This document shows positions 44,260 to 52,679 of a stretch of 64,000 bases of DNA, in pieces (the first letter of the stretch is position 1; every line of letters begins with the position of its first letter). Source of the stretch: Paraeggerthella hongkongensis (GTDB lineage: Bacteria > Actinomycetota > Coriobacteriia > Coriobacteriales > Eggerthellaceae); NCBI RefSeq assembly GCF_003340345.1, contig NZ_PPTQ01000008.1, forward strand, positions 62,001 to 126,000, read 5' to 3'. The position numbers and the translations under genes were made by a program. Below the pieces are notes generated by a model. That model did no database searches. It had not been told where the DNA came from and saw only the letters and a list, made by a program, of their open reading frames with translations.

Positions 44260-46166
44260 CGTCCCTCCCCTTTCTGCCCGGCTGCGGGCACGTCGATGCG
44301 CACGGCGCCCACCGCCACGTCGATCGCCCCCATGACCTCGTCGAGCGCGCGGCCCGGCGCCACCATGGGATACACGTTCTGATCGCGCGAAATGGCCACG
44401 TCGAGCAAATAGGGGCCCGGCGCCTCCAGCATGCGCGCAAGCGCCGCATCCAGCTGATCGGGATGCTCCACGCGCTCGCCCTGCCAACCGTACGCGTCGG
44501 CCAGCTTCACGAAATCGGGCGTCGCGTCCAGCAGCGTAGCCGAGTAGCGGCCCTCGTAGAACAGCCGCTGCCACTGATGCACCATGCCCAGGCAGCGATT
44601 GTCCATGATGAGCACCTTCACCGGCGTACCGTGCACGGCGGCCGTGGCCATTTCCTGGCTGTTCATTTGGAACGACCCGTCGCCGGCCACACACACCACG
44701 CGCTTTTCGGGGCAGCCGATGGCCGCGCCGATGGCCGCCGGAAAGCCGAATCCCATGGTGCCCAAACCGCCCGACGACAAAAACGTGCGCGGCGCCTCGC
44801 GATCGATGCTCTGAGCCGCCCACATCTGATGCTGGCCCACTTCGGTGACCACGATGCTCTTGTGCGGGTCCAGCAGAGCGGACAGCTTTCGCATGACCAC
44901 CTCAGGCACGATTTCTTCGGGATTGTCCCCCAGATCAGGATGGTAGAACGGGTAACGCGAGCGCCACGCCGCTATCTTCTCGACCCAATCGCTCGTCGCA
45001 GGCTGGGCGTTCTCCTTCTCGAGCGCCGCCACGATGCCGGCCAAAACGCCCCTGAGGTCGCCCACGATGGGAATCTGCACCTCGCGGACCTTGCCGATCT
45101 CGGCAGGGTCGATATCGATGTGGATCACGTCGGCCCGGGGCGCGAACTCGTCGAGCTTCCCCGTGACGCGGTCCGAGAAACGAGCGCCCGCAGCGATGAT
45201 CAGGTCGCTTTCCGTCATGGCCAGGTTGGCGTACTTGGAGCCGTGCATGCCCACCGGCCCCAGGTTGAGCTTGTGCGAAGCCGGGAACGCCCCCTTGCCC
45301 ATAAGCGTGGTGACCGCGGGAATCTGCATGAGCTCGGCCAGGCGGATCAACTCGTCGGAAGCGCCGGACGACACGATGCCGCCGCCCACGTACAGCACGG
45401 GGCGCTCGGCCTGCTTGATGCGGGCCACAGCCTGCTTGATCTGCTTGGCGTTGCCGCGATACGTAGGCTTGTAGGACGGCAGGTTCACTTCGTCGGGATA
45501 GGAGAACACCATGCTTTCGGAGGCAAGGTCGCTTGGCACGTCGATGAGAACCGGGCCGGGTCGCCCGGTTTTGGCGATATGGAATGCCTCGCGAAACGTG
45601 CGGGTCAGCTCGTCGGTCGACTGCAGCAGGTAGCTGTGCTTGACCACCGGCATGGAAATGCCCACGATGTCCGATTCCTGGAACGAGTCCGTGCCGATCA
45701 CGCCGCGCGGCACCTGGCCCGTGATGACCACGAGCGGCACGCTGTCCATGTAGGCGGTCGCGATGCCCGTGACCGTGTTGGTGGCGCCCGGCCCGCTGGT
45801 CACGATGACCACGCCCACGTTGCCCGTGGCGCGGGCGTACCCGTCCGCCTCGTGCACCGCGCCTTGTTCGTGCCGAGACAGCACGTGCGTGATCTGCTGG
45901 GAATCGTACAGCGCGTCGTACATCTTGATGGCCTGGCCGCCCGGATAGCCGAACACCACGTCTACGCCCTCGGCCTCGAGGGAGGCGATCACCGCTTCAG
46001 CCGCGATCATCGTGGATCCCTGCTTGGCGGTGCCGCTTCCCAACCCGCGCGGAGCGCCCACTGCAGCCGCGCTGGCCGCGGCTCGCGGTGCCGACGCTTT
46101 CTGTCGACCCGCCGCACCGCACGCGGCAGGATCGCGCGCATCGCGTTCTTCGATTCGTTCGCTCAT
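44256..46166 (-). CDS. ilvB: Acetolactate synthase large subunit
   Basis: First common enzyme of branched-chain amino-acid synthesis, a thiamine-diphosphate enzyme. The 636-residue sequence shows VFGYPGGQAIKMYDAL, SRHEQGAVHEADGYARA and the cofactor motif VAGDGSFQMN...NRCLGMVHQW. The first ~50 residues (Ala/Arg-rich) precede the usual start TMIAAEAV. The ATG 46164-46166 is kept because it overlaps the ilvD stop as ATGA. A shorter start near GSTM cannot be excluded. Confidence 0.96.
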   Translation of the reverse strand: MSERIEERDARDPAACGAAGRQKASAPRAAASAAAVGAPRGLGSGTAKQGSTMIAAEAVIASLEAEGVDVVFGYPGGQAIKMYDALYDSQQITHVLSRHEQGAVHEADGYARATGNVGVVIVTSGPGATNTVTGIATAYMDSVPLVVITGQVPRGVIGTDSFQESDIVGISMPVVKHSYLLQSTDELTRTFREAFHIAKTGRPGPVLIDVPSDLASESMVFSYPDEVNLPSYKPTYRGNAKQIKQAVARIKQAERPVLYVGGGIVSSGASDELIRLAELMQIPAVTTLMGKGAFPASHKLNLGPVGMHGSKYANLAMTESDLIIAAGARFSDRVTGKLDEFAPRADVIHIDIDPAEIGKVREVQIPIVGDLRGVLAGIVAALEKENAQPATSDWVEKIAAWRSRYPFYHPDLGDNPEEIVPEVVMRKLSALLDPHKSIVVTEVGQHQMWAAQSIDREAPRTFLSSGGLGTMGFGFPAAIGAAIGCPEKRVVCVAGDGSFQMNSQEMATAAVHGTPVKVLIMDNRCLGMVHQWQRLFYEGRYSATLLDATPDFVKLADAYGWQGERVEHPDQLDAALARMLEAPGPYLLDVAISRDQNVYPMVAPGRALDEVMGAIDVAVGAVRIDVPAAGQKGEGR

Positions 46167-47836
46167 GAGACGTACGCCCCCTTGTCTGCAGATGAGACGA
46201 GCTTCGCGTATTTCGCGAGCACGCCATGATCGTGTTTCGGCGCGGGAAGGCGAAACGCCTCGCGACGCCGGGAAAGCTCGTCGTCGCTCACGTGCAGGGT
46301 GAGCGCGCCGCCTTCGATGTCCACCGTCACCTGATCGCCTTCCTTAACGAGCGCGATAGGCCCGCCCGCCGCGGCTTCAGGGCTCACGTGCCCGACGGCC
46401 GGGCCCTTCGTCGCGCCCGAGAAGCGCCCGTCGGTGATGAGCGCGACGCTCGTGGACAGGCCCATCCCCGAAATGGCCGACGTGGGAGTGAGCATCTCGC
46501 GCATGCCCGGGCCGCCCTTGGGGCCCTCGTAGCGAATGACCACGACGTCGCCCGAAACGATCTCGCCCGCGTAGATCGCCGCGCAAGCCGCCTCCTCGCT
46601 GTCGAAGCAGCGCGCCGGTCCCGTGTGCTTCATCATGGACGGATCGACCGCCGACTTCTTGACAACGGCCCCGTCAGGCGCGATGTTGCCGTGCAGCACC
46701 CGAAGCGCGCCCACCGGCGAGAACGGGTTGTCGTGCGAACGGCACACCTCGCCGTCGGCCGGCTTCGTGCACGACGCCAGATAGTCGTCCATCGGCCCCA
46801 TGCACGTCACGGCCGTGCGGTCGAGCAGCCCGAGCTTCGCCAGCTCGTGCATGACCACCGGCACGCCGCCCACCTCGTACAGGTCGCTGAGCGGGCGCGG
46901 GCCCGAAGGCTGCAGCTTCACCAGATGCGGAGTGCGCGCGCTTGCAGCGTCCCAGTCGTCCATGGTCACGGGGCATCCCGCTTCGCGCGCGATGGCCGTC
47001 AGATGCAGCACCGTGTTCGTGGAGCCGCCGAACGCCATATCGCACTCCATGGCGTTGTGCACGGCGGCGGCGTTCACGATGTCGCGCATGCATACGCCCC
47101 GCTCCAGCAGCTCCATCACCTTCATGCCGGCGTGCTTCGCCAGGCGGATGCGCTCGGAATAGACCGCCGGCACCGTGCCGTTGCCCGGCAAGGCGATGCC
47201 CAGGGCTTCGCACAAGCAGTTCATGGAATTCGCCGTGAACAGACCCGAGCAACTGCCGCACGTAGGGCACGCCGTGTCCTCGTAGTGCTTGAGCTCTTCA
47301 ACCGTCATGGATCCCTGCTGAACGGCAGCCGCGCCATCGAACAACGTGTTGAGATCGGTGGAGGGGCCGCAGCCGCCGGGCTGCTTTCCGGCCAGCATGG
47401 GGCCGCCGGACACGAACACCGTGGGAATGTTCACGCGCAGGGCGCCCAGCAGCATGCCCGGCACGATCTTGTCGCAGTTGGGAATGCACACGAGGGCGTC
47501 GAAGGCGTGGCCCTGCACGGCACATTCCAGGCTGTCGGCGATGACCTCGCGCGACACGAGCGAGTAATGCATGCCGTCGTGGTTCATGGCGATGCCGTCG
47601 CACACCCCGATGGTCGAAAGCTCGAACGGCACGCCGCCCGCCATGTAGATGCCGGCCTTTACGGCCTCGGCGATTTTATCCAGGTTGTTGTGTCCGGGAA
47701 TAACGTCGTTTCGGGAGTTGAACACCGCAACGAGCGGGCGCTTCAGCTCCTCGTCGGTGATGCCGTCCGCCTTGAGCAAGCTGCGGTGGGGGGCGCGCGC
47801 CACGCCGGCGGTAACGGCTTCGCTTCTCAGCTGCAT
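46163..47836 (-). CDS. ilvD: Dihydroxy-acid dehydratase
   Basis: Dehydrates dihydroxy-acids to the keto acids of valine and isoleucine. The 557-residue FeS enzyme has the cluster cysteines in [11 protein letters not shown] and [13 protein letters not shown], and the C-terminal [20 protein letters not shown]-like segment. ATG 47834-47836 follows AAGGAAGGAG. It is the first gene of the operon and is preceded by a T-box-like leader, so it should respond to amino-acid starvation. Confidence 0.96.
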   Translation of the reverse strand: [557 protein letters not shown]

Positions 47837-47863
47837 CTGGCTCCTTCCTTCGAGTCCGACCAT

Positions 47864-48152
47864 AAAAAAATCCTGTTGCACGTAAGCTGCACCAGGACCT
47901 CAGAAGGAAAGCGGATACGACGCGACGAAGACGCGCGGCCTATCTCAATCGGACTGATAACGGAGTCGCCGGTTCAGCCTACTTGCCCGCGGGTTCCCGA
48001 AGATCGTCCGGGCGAGCCGCGCAACGTTCGAACCGAACTGCTCGGAGGTGGCGTTCAGGCCGCCCACCACCGGCTCGCAGCATCCGCCGGCTCTCTGAAG
48101 ATGGGTTCGTCCCTACTGTCCTCGTCAACGCATTTCGTTCTATGAAGTTGTT
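47864..48152 (-). ncRNA. T-box riboswitch leader of ilvDBNC (candidate)
   Basis: Read on the minus strand, the leader has Stem I hallmarks: an AGTA loop side (48114-48117), AGAGAG (48091-48096), GATGCTG (48078-48084) and the return strand GAACGCCACC leading into TCCGAGCAG. By position this return strand matches the GAA-N-specifier-A arrangement of glycine T-boxes and would place GCC (Ala) at 48050-48052. A terminator follows: arms 47888-47897 and 47871-47880, then seven Ts (47864-47870). Its 5' arm contains TGGT, which could pair with a tRNA ACCA end. A canonical AGGGTGG box is not seen. Leader class is fairly clear; specifier assignment is tentative. Confidence 0.6.
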
Positions 48153-48159
48153 GCAGGCC

Positions 48160-48187
48160 AGTATACCCCAGCTTGCCGCGCGCACAA
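48160..48187 (-). promoter_or_regulatory. ilvD operon promoter
   Basis: On the minus strand TTGTGC (48182-48187) and TATACT (48160-48165) are 16 bases apart. Transcription would start near 48152, just before the T-box-like leader. Confidence 0.6.
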
Positions 48188-48493
48188 GCGAAACTTCGAC
48201 GGGCGCGCGGCGCGCGCAGGAAATTCACACGAGCCAACTCGGAAATGAGGCGGACAGGACCGAGAGACAACGTCGAAGGTGCCCGTACCGCGATTCGATG
48301 CCAGAAAGCAACATGCATGCCCAAGATGACAATCCGTCAACCAGTCAGTCAGAACCGAGCAACGGTTTCGCCGGCGAACGCGGCGAAAAGCACCGAAACC
48401 GTACACTTTCTTTTTACGTACGCGTCCTGAAGCCGATACGGAACGCGTCATACGTCTGCCGTCGATCGCCTGGCCGCGAAAGGAGGAGCCGCC
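48188..48493. other. Spacer upstream of the C39-like gene
   Basis: This ~300-base stretch separates the ilv promoter from the next plus-strand gene. It holds a hairpin (TTTCGCC with GGCGAAA, 48366-48388) and a possible -10 box TACACT at 48402. I see no gene in it. Confidence 0.5.
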
Positions 48494-49411
48494 GTGACGA
48501 ACCGAAACCTGCCCGACATGCCGTTTCAGGGCACCGGGCCGCAGCCGCACGTCGGCTTGCCGCAAAGCGAGCGGCACCTGCCCAACCGAACGCACGGCAT
48601 CCGTTTCGACGTCTCGTTGCAACGGCCCACTGCCGACGAGGCGCGCGACCCCTTCGCCACCGTGCGTCCCGCCACACCCGACCTGCACCGCGGCAATCGC
48701 CCGCCATCTGCGGGAACGGCCTCGATGCGGATACTTTCGGCCATCTTCGCCATTGTCGCAGTAGGGGCCGTGGGCACGATCGGAGGCACGCTCGTTTCCC
48801 GCGGCATCGCCGCAGCGCCCGAGGCCGACAGCGTCCCAGCTGCCGAATCCGCGCCCAGCCAAAGCGTCGATGCAGCCGGGAACAGCACCGCGCCCGCTTG
48901 GAAGAAAGCTTCTGCCCCCGCGCTCTTCCAGAACGATCCCGCCTGGTCATCCGATCCTTACGGATCGGGTACCATCGGCTCATCGGGCGGCGCGCCCCTG
49001 TGCTTGGCCATGGCGCGCATCGGCGTCACGGGAGACACCGACATGGGACCGTCCGTCGTGGCGGCTTTCGCGCGCAGCAACGGCTACGTCGAAAACCCCG
49101 ACGGCCTGCTTACGGAAGGCGCGCGCCAACTGGGGCTGAAGGTGAACTCGGTGGAGTCGAGCGAGCTGGCCATCAGGAAAGAGATCACCGCGGGACGCCC
49201 CGTGATCGCATCGCTCGACAGCGACTCCTCCGCCAGCAAGCCGTCCTACGTCGTGCTGGTCGACATCGATCGGCACGGCATGCTGGTGGTGAACGACCCG
49301 AAGCGCCGCGACCACGCCGTCCACAGCCGATCCTTCAACGACGTGGTGCGCCGAGCGAACGCGCTTTGGTCCTACCAGGCCGCACCCGCCTCCAAGCCCG
49401 CATCGTCGTAA
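48494..49411 (+). CDS. Membrane-anchored C39-like peptidase, apparently inactive
   Basis: A 305-residue protein. The basic N-terminal ~75 residues are cytosolic, one membrane segment follows (about 78-100), and an extracellular peptidase_C39-like domain completes it. The domain frame is recognisable (FQNDPAWSSDPYG, GAPLCLAMARIGVTGDTD, GARQLGLKV, MLVVNDP). However, the usual catalytic Cys of GCGPT is Gly (SSGGAPLC), and the usual GHF/Y histidine is replaced in PSYVVLVD. It is therefore probably a binding or scaffold protein rather than a protease. GTG 48494 follows AAAGGAGGAG. Confidence 0.75.
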   Translation: MTNRNLPDMPFQGTGPQPHVGLPQSERHLPNRTHGIRFDVSLQRPTADEARDPFATVRPATPDLHRGNRPPSAGTASMRILSAIFAIVAVGAVGTIGGTLVSRGIAAAPEADSVPAAESAPSQSVDAAGNSTAPAWKKASAPALFQNDPAWSSDPYGSGTIGSSGGAPLCLAMARIGVTGDTDMGPSVVAAFARSNGYVENPDGLLTEGARQLGLKVNSVESSELAIRKEITAGRPVIASLDSDSSASKPSYVVLVDIDRHGMLVVNDPKRRDHAVHSRSFNDVVRRANALWSYQAAPASKPASS

Positions 49412-49500
49412 GCCGCCCCGCGTGCAAGCGGGCGTCGCGGCGCAGCGGGACGACCGACGACGGCGCGCGTGCCTAGGGCATGCACCTGGCCGCGCGCGCC

Positions 49501-49620
49501 GGTGCATGTGCGAACCCGGCCGCCGGCGTATGTGCGCGTCCGTCCGTCGGTGCACGTGCGCACCCGACCGCAGGCGCATGTGCGCGTTCGACCGCGGGCG
49601 CATGTGCGCGCCCGACCACC
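49501..49620. repeat. 24-bp tandem repeat, five units
   Basis: Five 24-base units begin GGTGCATGTGCG or GGCGCATGTGCG and end around CCGACCGC. A more diverged sixth unit lies to the left (49477-49500). It ends 32 bases before the palindromic-ended element, repeating the layout seen at 984-1348. Confidence 0.8.
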
Positions 49621-49652
49621 GACGCGCGAATACCGGCCCATCGGGGCATTCC

Positions 49653-49793
49653 TGTCAAAACGGACGAGTTTTGCTGGTCCTCAAACCAGGATAAAGGCAA
49701 GTCACAACTTCGTGACCTGGGGAAATAGAAATCGGAGTCTCGCGAAACCTCCTCCGCAGAGCAAAACCGCCGCAAAACTCGTTAGTTTTGACA
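49653..49793 (-). repeat. Palindromic-ended dispersed element, copy 2 (inverted)
   Basis: This 141-base element reads TGTCAAAAC...GTTTTGACA and is the reverse complement of the copy at 1207-1348. The arm with CTCAAACCAGGATAAAG and the outer hairpins CAAAAC-N6-GTTTTG are conserved, while the central ~60 bases differ strongly. Conserved ends with a variable middle point to selection on, or mobility through, the ends. Confidence 0.85.
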
Positions 49794-50042
49794 GCGCGAG
49801 GGTTTTACGCTCCGCGGGCGCGTCCAATCGCACGTTCGGACGCGCCCGCACGCAATCCCCCGCACAAGACCGCACGCCCGGGGGCTTCCGCATCCTCCCG
49901 CACGCCCGCACGCAACCGAGCGCCAGAGGATTCCCAAGCCCCACCGCGCCCCGCCGCGCTACCCCACGCAAGCGCCCGCGCCCTCCTTCTCACACTTCCC
50001 CTGATTTGAGGGTCCCGCCCGCCGCATTCAACCGCGATCCCC

Positions 50043-50071
50043 TCGAAACGCAGCGATCCCCTTCCTATAAT
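50043..50071 (+). promoter_or_regulatory. Promoter of the gamma carbonic anhydrase gene
   Basis: TCGAAA (50043-50048) and a perfect TATAAT (50066-50071) are 17 bases apart, about 70 bases before the ATG at 50140. Confidence 0.6.
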
Positions 50072-50139
50072 AAAGTACGAACATGAAGCAGCGAGGCCGA
50101 GCGCCCACCGCGCGAACGGCCCGTCACAAGGAGGCCCGC

Positions 50140-50694
50140 ATGGACTACCGTCAACTCGAGATCCATCCCGAAGCGCGCATCGCGCCCAACGCCACCCTCA
50201 TCGGCAACGTATCCGTCGGCAAAGACGCCGTCATCCTGTTCAACGCCACGCTGCGCGGCGACTACGGATCGAAGATCGTCATCGGCGAGGGAACCAGCGT
50301 CCAGGAAAACTGCTGCGTGCATCTGGGCGCCGCGAGCGACTGCGTCATCGGCTCCGGCGTGACCGTCGGCCACGGAGCCATCGTGCACGGCTGTACCATC
50401 GGCGACAACACGCTGGTCGGCATGGGTTCCATCATCATGGACGGAGCGAACGTCGGATCGAACTGCATCGTAGGCGCCGGGTCCCTCGTTACCGGCGGAA
50501 CCCAGATCCCCGACGGCATGCTGGTCATGGGCTCGCCCGCAAAGGTGCGGCGCCCCCTCACCGACGACGAAATCGCGCAAAACCGCGTCGACGCCGAAGG
50601 CTACGTCGCCATCGGCAAAGACCTCGTGGAAAACGGCATTATCTACGAAGGAGCGAACCTTCCTCGCGATATCATGACCATCGCCGTCAAGTAG
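50140..50694 (+). CDS. Gamma carbonic anhydrase family protein
   Basis: A 184-residue left-handed beta-helix protein with hexapeptide repeats. The metal histidines of gamma-class carbonic anhydrases are in place: CCVHLG, VTVGHGAIVHGC. The family hydrates carbon dioxide or acts as an acyl-carrier scaffold. ATG 50140 follows AAGGAGG. It is followed after 79 bases by a cysteine synthase-like gene, an order that recalls the CysE-CysK hexapeptide pairing, but no serine acetyltransferase signature is present. Confidence 0.88.
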   Translation: MDYRQLEIHPEARIAPNATLIGNVSVGKDAVILFNATLRGDYGSKIVIGEGTSVQENCCVHLGAASDCVIGSGVTVGHGAIVHGCTIGDNTLVGMGSIIMDGANVGSNCIVGAGSLVTGGTQIPDGMLVMGSPAKVRRPLTDDEIAQNRVDAEGYVAIGKDLVENGIIYEGANLPRDIMTIAVK

Positions 50695-50718
50695 ATTCCG
50701 TATGCGCGTAAACGCGCA

Positions 50719-50728
50719 ATGGTACAAT
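50719..50728 (+). promoter_or_regulatory. Extended -10 promoter before cysK
   Basis: TGGTACAAT, an extended -10 type with TG before TACAAT (50723-50728), lies about 45 bases upstream of the GTG at 50774. It suggests cysK can be transcribed separately. Confidence 0.45.
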
Positions 50729-50773
50729 GGATGCTTACCGCATACGAACCCGAACCATGATCGAGGAACCATC

Positions 50774-51706
50774 GTGATCTACGACAACGTGCTTGACGCC
50801 ATGGGGCGCACGCCCCTCATCCGCCTGAACAGCCTCTCCGAAGAAGGATCCGCCCAGATCCTCGCAAAGTACGAAGGCGTGAACGTAGGAGGATCGGTCA
50901 AGACCCGCACAGCCTGGCAGATGATCGACCAGGCCGAAAAGCGCGGTCAACTGAAACCTGACAGCATCATCGTGGAACCGACGAGCGGCAACCAGGGCAT
51001 CGGGCTTGCGCTCGTGTGCGCCGTCAAGGGATACGCCGCTCGCATCATCATGCCCGACTCCGTGTCCGTCGAGCGCCGCAAGCTCGTGCGCCACTACGGA
51101 GCTGACGTGATCATCGTGCACGACGACGGGGACATCGGCAAGTGCATCGCCGAATGCATCGCCACCGCCGAGCGCATGGCAGCGGAAGACCCGCGCGTCT
51201 ACGTTCCCCAGCAGTTCGAGAACGAGGACAACCTGTTCGCCCATAAGTACCACACCGCGCTCGAGATCGTCGAGGACGTCGAAGGCCCCATTCACGGCTT
51301 CTGCTCCGGTATCGGCACGGGCGGAACCATCTCCGGCGTCGGACAGATCCTCAAGCGCCTGTACCCCGACGTGGAGATATGGGCGGTCGAGCCCGAAAAC
51401 GCCGCCATTCTTTCCGGAGGCGGCATCGGCACGCACCTGCAGATGGGCATCGGCGACGGCTTGATCCCCGCCATCCTCGATCAGGAGATCTACGACGACA
51501 TCTGCATCGTTTCGGACGAAGAGGCCCTCGACACCGCTCGCGCCCTCGCTCGCCAGGAAGGCCTGCTCTGCGGCGTGTCGTCGGGCACGAACGTAGCCGC
51601 CGCGCGCCGCCTTGCCCGCAAGCTCGGCGCCGGCAAGACCGTGGTCACGCTTCTGCCCGACACGGGCGAGCGCTACTTCTCCACCGAGCTGTTCGACGGC
51701 GAGTAA
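50774..51706 (+). CDS. cysK: Cysteine synthase-like PLP enzyme
   Basis: A 310-residue fold-type II PLP enzyme that would make cysteine from O-acetylserine and sulfide. The PLP lysine lies in GGSVKTRTAW, the substrate loop is TSGNQGIGLA, and the phosphate loop is GTGGTISGVG. Two positions differ from the common forms (SVKDR and TSGNTG), so a related activity is possible. GTG 50774 follows GAGGAA by six bases. Confidence 0.82.
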   Translation: MIYDNVLDAMGRTPLIRLNSLSEEGSAQILAKYEGVNVGGSVKTRTAWQMIDQAEKRGQLKPDSIIVEPTSGNQGIGLALVCAVKGYAARIIMPDSVSVERRKLVRHYGADVIIVHDDGDIGKCIAECIATAERMAAEDPRVYVPQQFENEDNLFAHKYHTALEIVEDVEGPIHGFCSGIGTGGTISGVGQILKRLYPDVEIWAVEPENAAILSGGGIGTHLQMGIGDGLIPAILDQEIYDDICIVSDEEALDTARALARQEGLLCGVSSGTNVAAARRLARKLGAGKTVVTLLPDTGERYFSTELFDGE

Positions 51707-51725
51707 GCCGCACGAAGCGATCGTA

Positions 51726-51766
51726 CCGCAGCCGCCTGCGCGCCCACCGGCGCAAAGCGGCTGCGG
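51726..51766. terminator. Hairpin between convergent cysK and WalJ-like genes
   Basis: CCGCAGCCGC pairs perfectly with GCGGCTGCGG around a 21-base loop. It serves both strands, but neither side has a strong T-run. Confidence 0.55.
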
Positions 51767-51779
51767 CGAGCGAACCCGT

Positions 51780-52586
51780 CTACTCCACGCTCACGAGCAT
51801 TCCCTGGTACGCCGCCTGCACGGTCGCACCATGAGATGCGCGCGACACCACCGCAGCCAAAGACTCCTCGGGCAGACGGTACGTGTTGTTGTTCTGCGAG
51901 ATATGCATGGCAACCACCCGCTCCAACCGCGCACACAGCAACGCGTCCAGTTCGTCAGCCGCCTGAACGTTCGACAGGTGGCCCACGTCGGACCCGATGC
52001 GACGCTTGACCGGATACGGGTACGGCCCCTCTTGCAGCATCCGCACGTCATGGTTGCTCTCCAGCGCCAAAATGCGCACGTTGGACAGGCCCTCGTGCGC
52101 CTCGCCCGTCACGATGCCGGTATCGGTCACGAACCCCAGCGCGTCGCCGTCCGAGCTTTCGAAACGAAACCCGCACGACGCAGCCGCATCGTGCGAGGTG
52201 GCGAACGCATGCACGCTCATCCCCGCAAGCGAGAGCGCATCGCCGTTCGCCAAAGCGCGCAGGTCGCATGCTCCCTCGAGCGCGCGAATCTCCTTGCTCG
52301 CAAGGCGCACAGCGCTGTTCACGTACACGGCAGGAGCAATTCCCTGCTTCGCCAAACCGCGCAGCACCACGCCCAGGCCCTTCGTGTGATCGCCGTGGTC
52401 GTGCGTGATCAGGACGGCTGCAAGGTTCGCCGGGTCGAATCCCGCCTCGTCGACACGCGCGAAGAAGTCGCGCTTGCAGATGCCGCAATCAACCAGCACG
52501 CCCGCACCCGTAGCAGCGTCCTCGATCACGGCAGCGTTACCGTAGCTGCCGCTTGCCAGCACATGCAGCTTCAACCGATGGTCCAT
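51780..52586 (-). CDS. MBL-fold hydrolase, WalJ/YycJ-like
   Basis: A 268-residue metallo-beta-lactamase-fold protein. The N-terminal HVLASGSYGN and the metal motif THDHGDHTKGL place it with the YycJ/WalJ branch, whose members have 5'-3' DNA exonuclease activity. Later metal ligands are seen in FVTDTG, ESNHD and GHLSN. ATG 52584-52586 follows AAGGAA. It is the last gene of the trxB-prfA-prmC-PNP-walJ row. Confidence 0.85.
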   Translation of the reverse strand: MDHRLKLHVLASGSYGNAAVIEDAATGAGVLVDCGICKRDFFARVDEAGFDPANLAAVLITHDHGDHTKGLGVVLRGLAKQGIAPAVYVNSAVRLASKEIRALEGACDLRALANGDALSLAGMSVHAFATSHDAAASCGFRFESSDGDALGFVTDTGIVTGEAHEGLSNVRILALESNHDVRMLQEGPYPYPVKRRIGSDVGHLSNVQAADELDALLCARLERVVAMHISQNNNTYRLPEESLAAVVSRASHGATVQAAYQGMLVSVE

Positions 52587-52679
52587 GGATTCCTTCCAAA
52601 CGATACGGTGCGCCAAACGCCTGCCCGACGGGTTCCCGCCGAGTTTCCAAAGCGCTTGACGCGCGCGGATTCACTGTTG

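Larger units (their letters stand above)
49412..50139. other. Repeat-rich intergenic region
   Basis: The 728-base spacer has no convincing gene. It contains a 24-bp tandem array (49501-49620), the second copy of the palindromic-ended element (49653-49793), a C-rich low-complexity stretch (49800-50040) and the promoter of the carbonic anhydrase gene. Confidence 0.7.

Noticed and set aside
43774-44823. 349-codon frame that ends as IlvN
   Set aside because: Only the part from ATG 44259 is IlvN; the rest is an out-of-frame read of ilvB.
49501-49620. CRISPR array
   Set aside because: Contiguous 24-base units without spacers; a simple tandem repeat.
49480-49728. Small Cys/Arg/Thr repeat protein over the 24-bp array
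   Set aside because: Open in several frames because 24 is a multiple of three; no start signals and no family.
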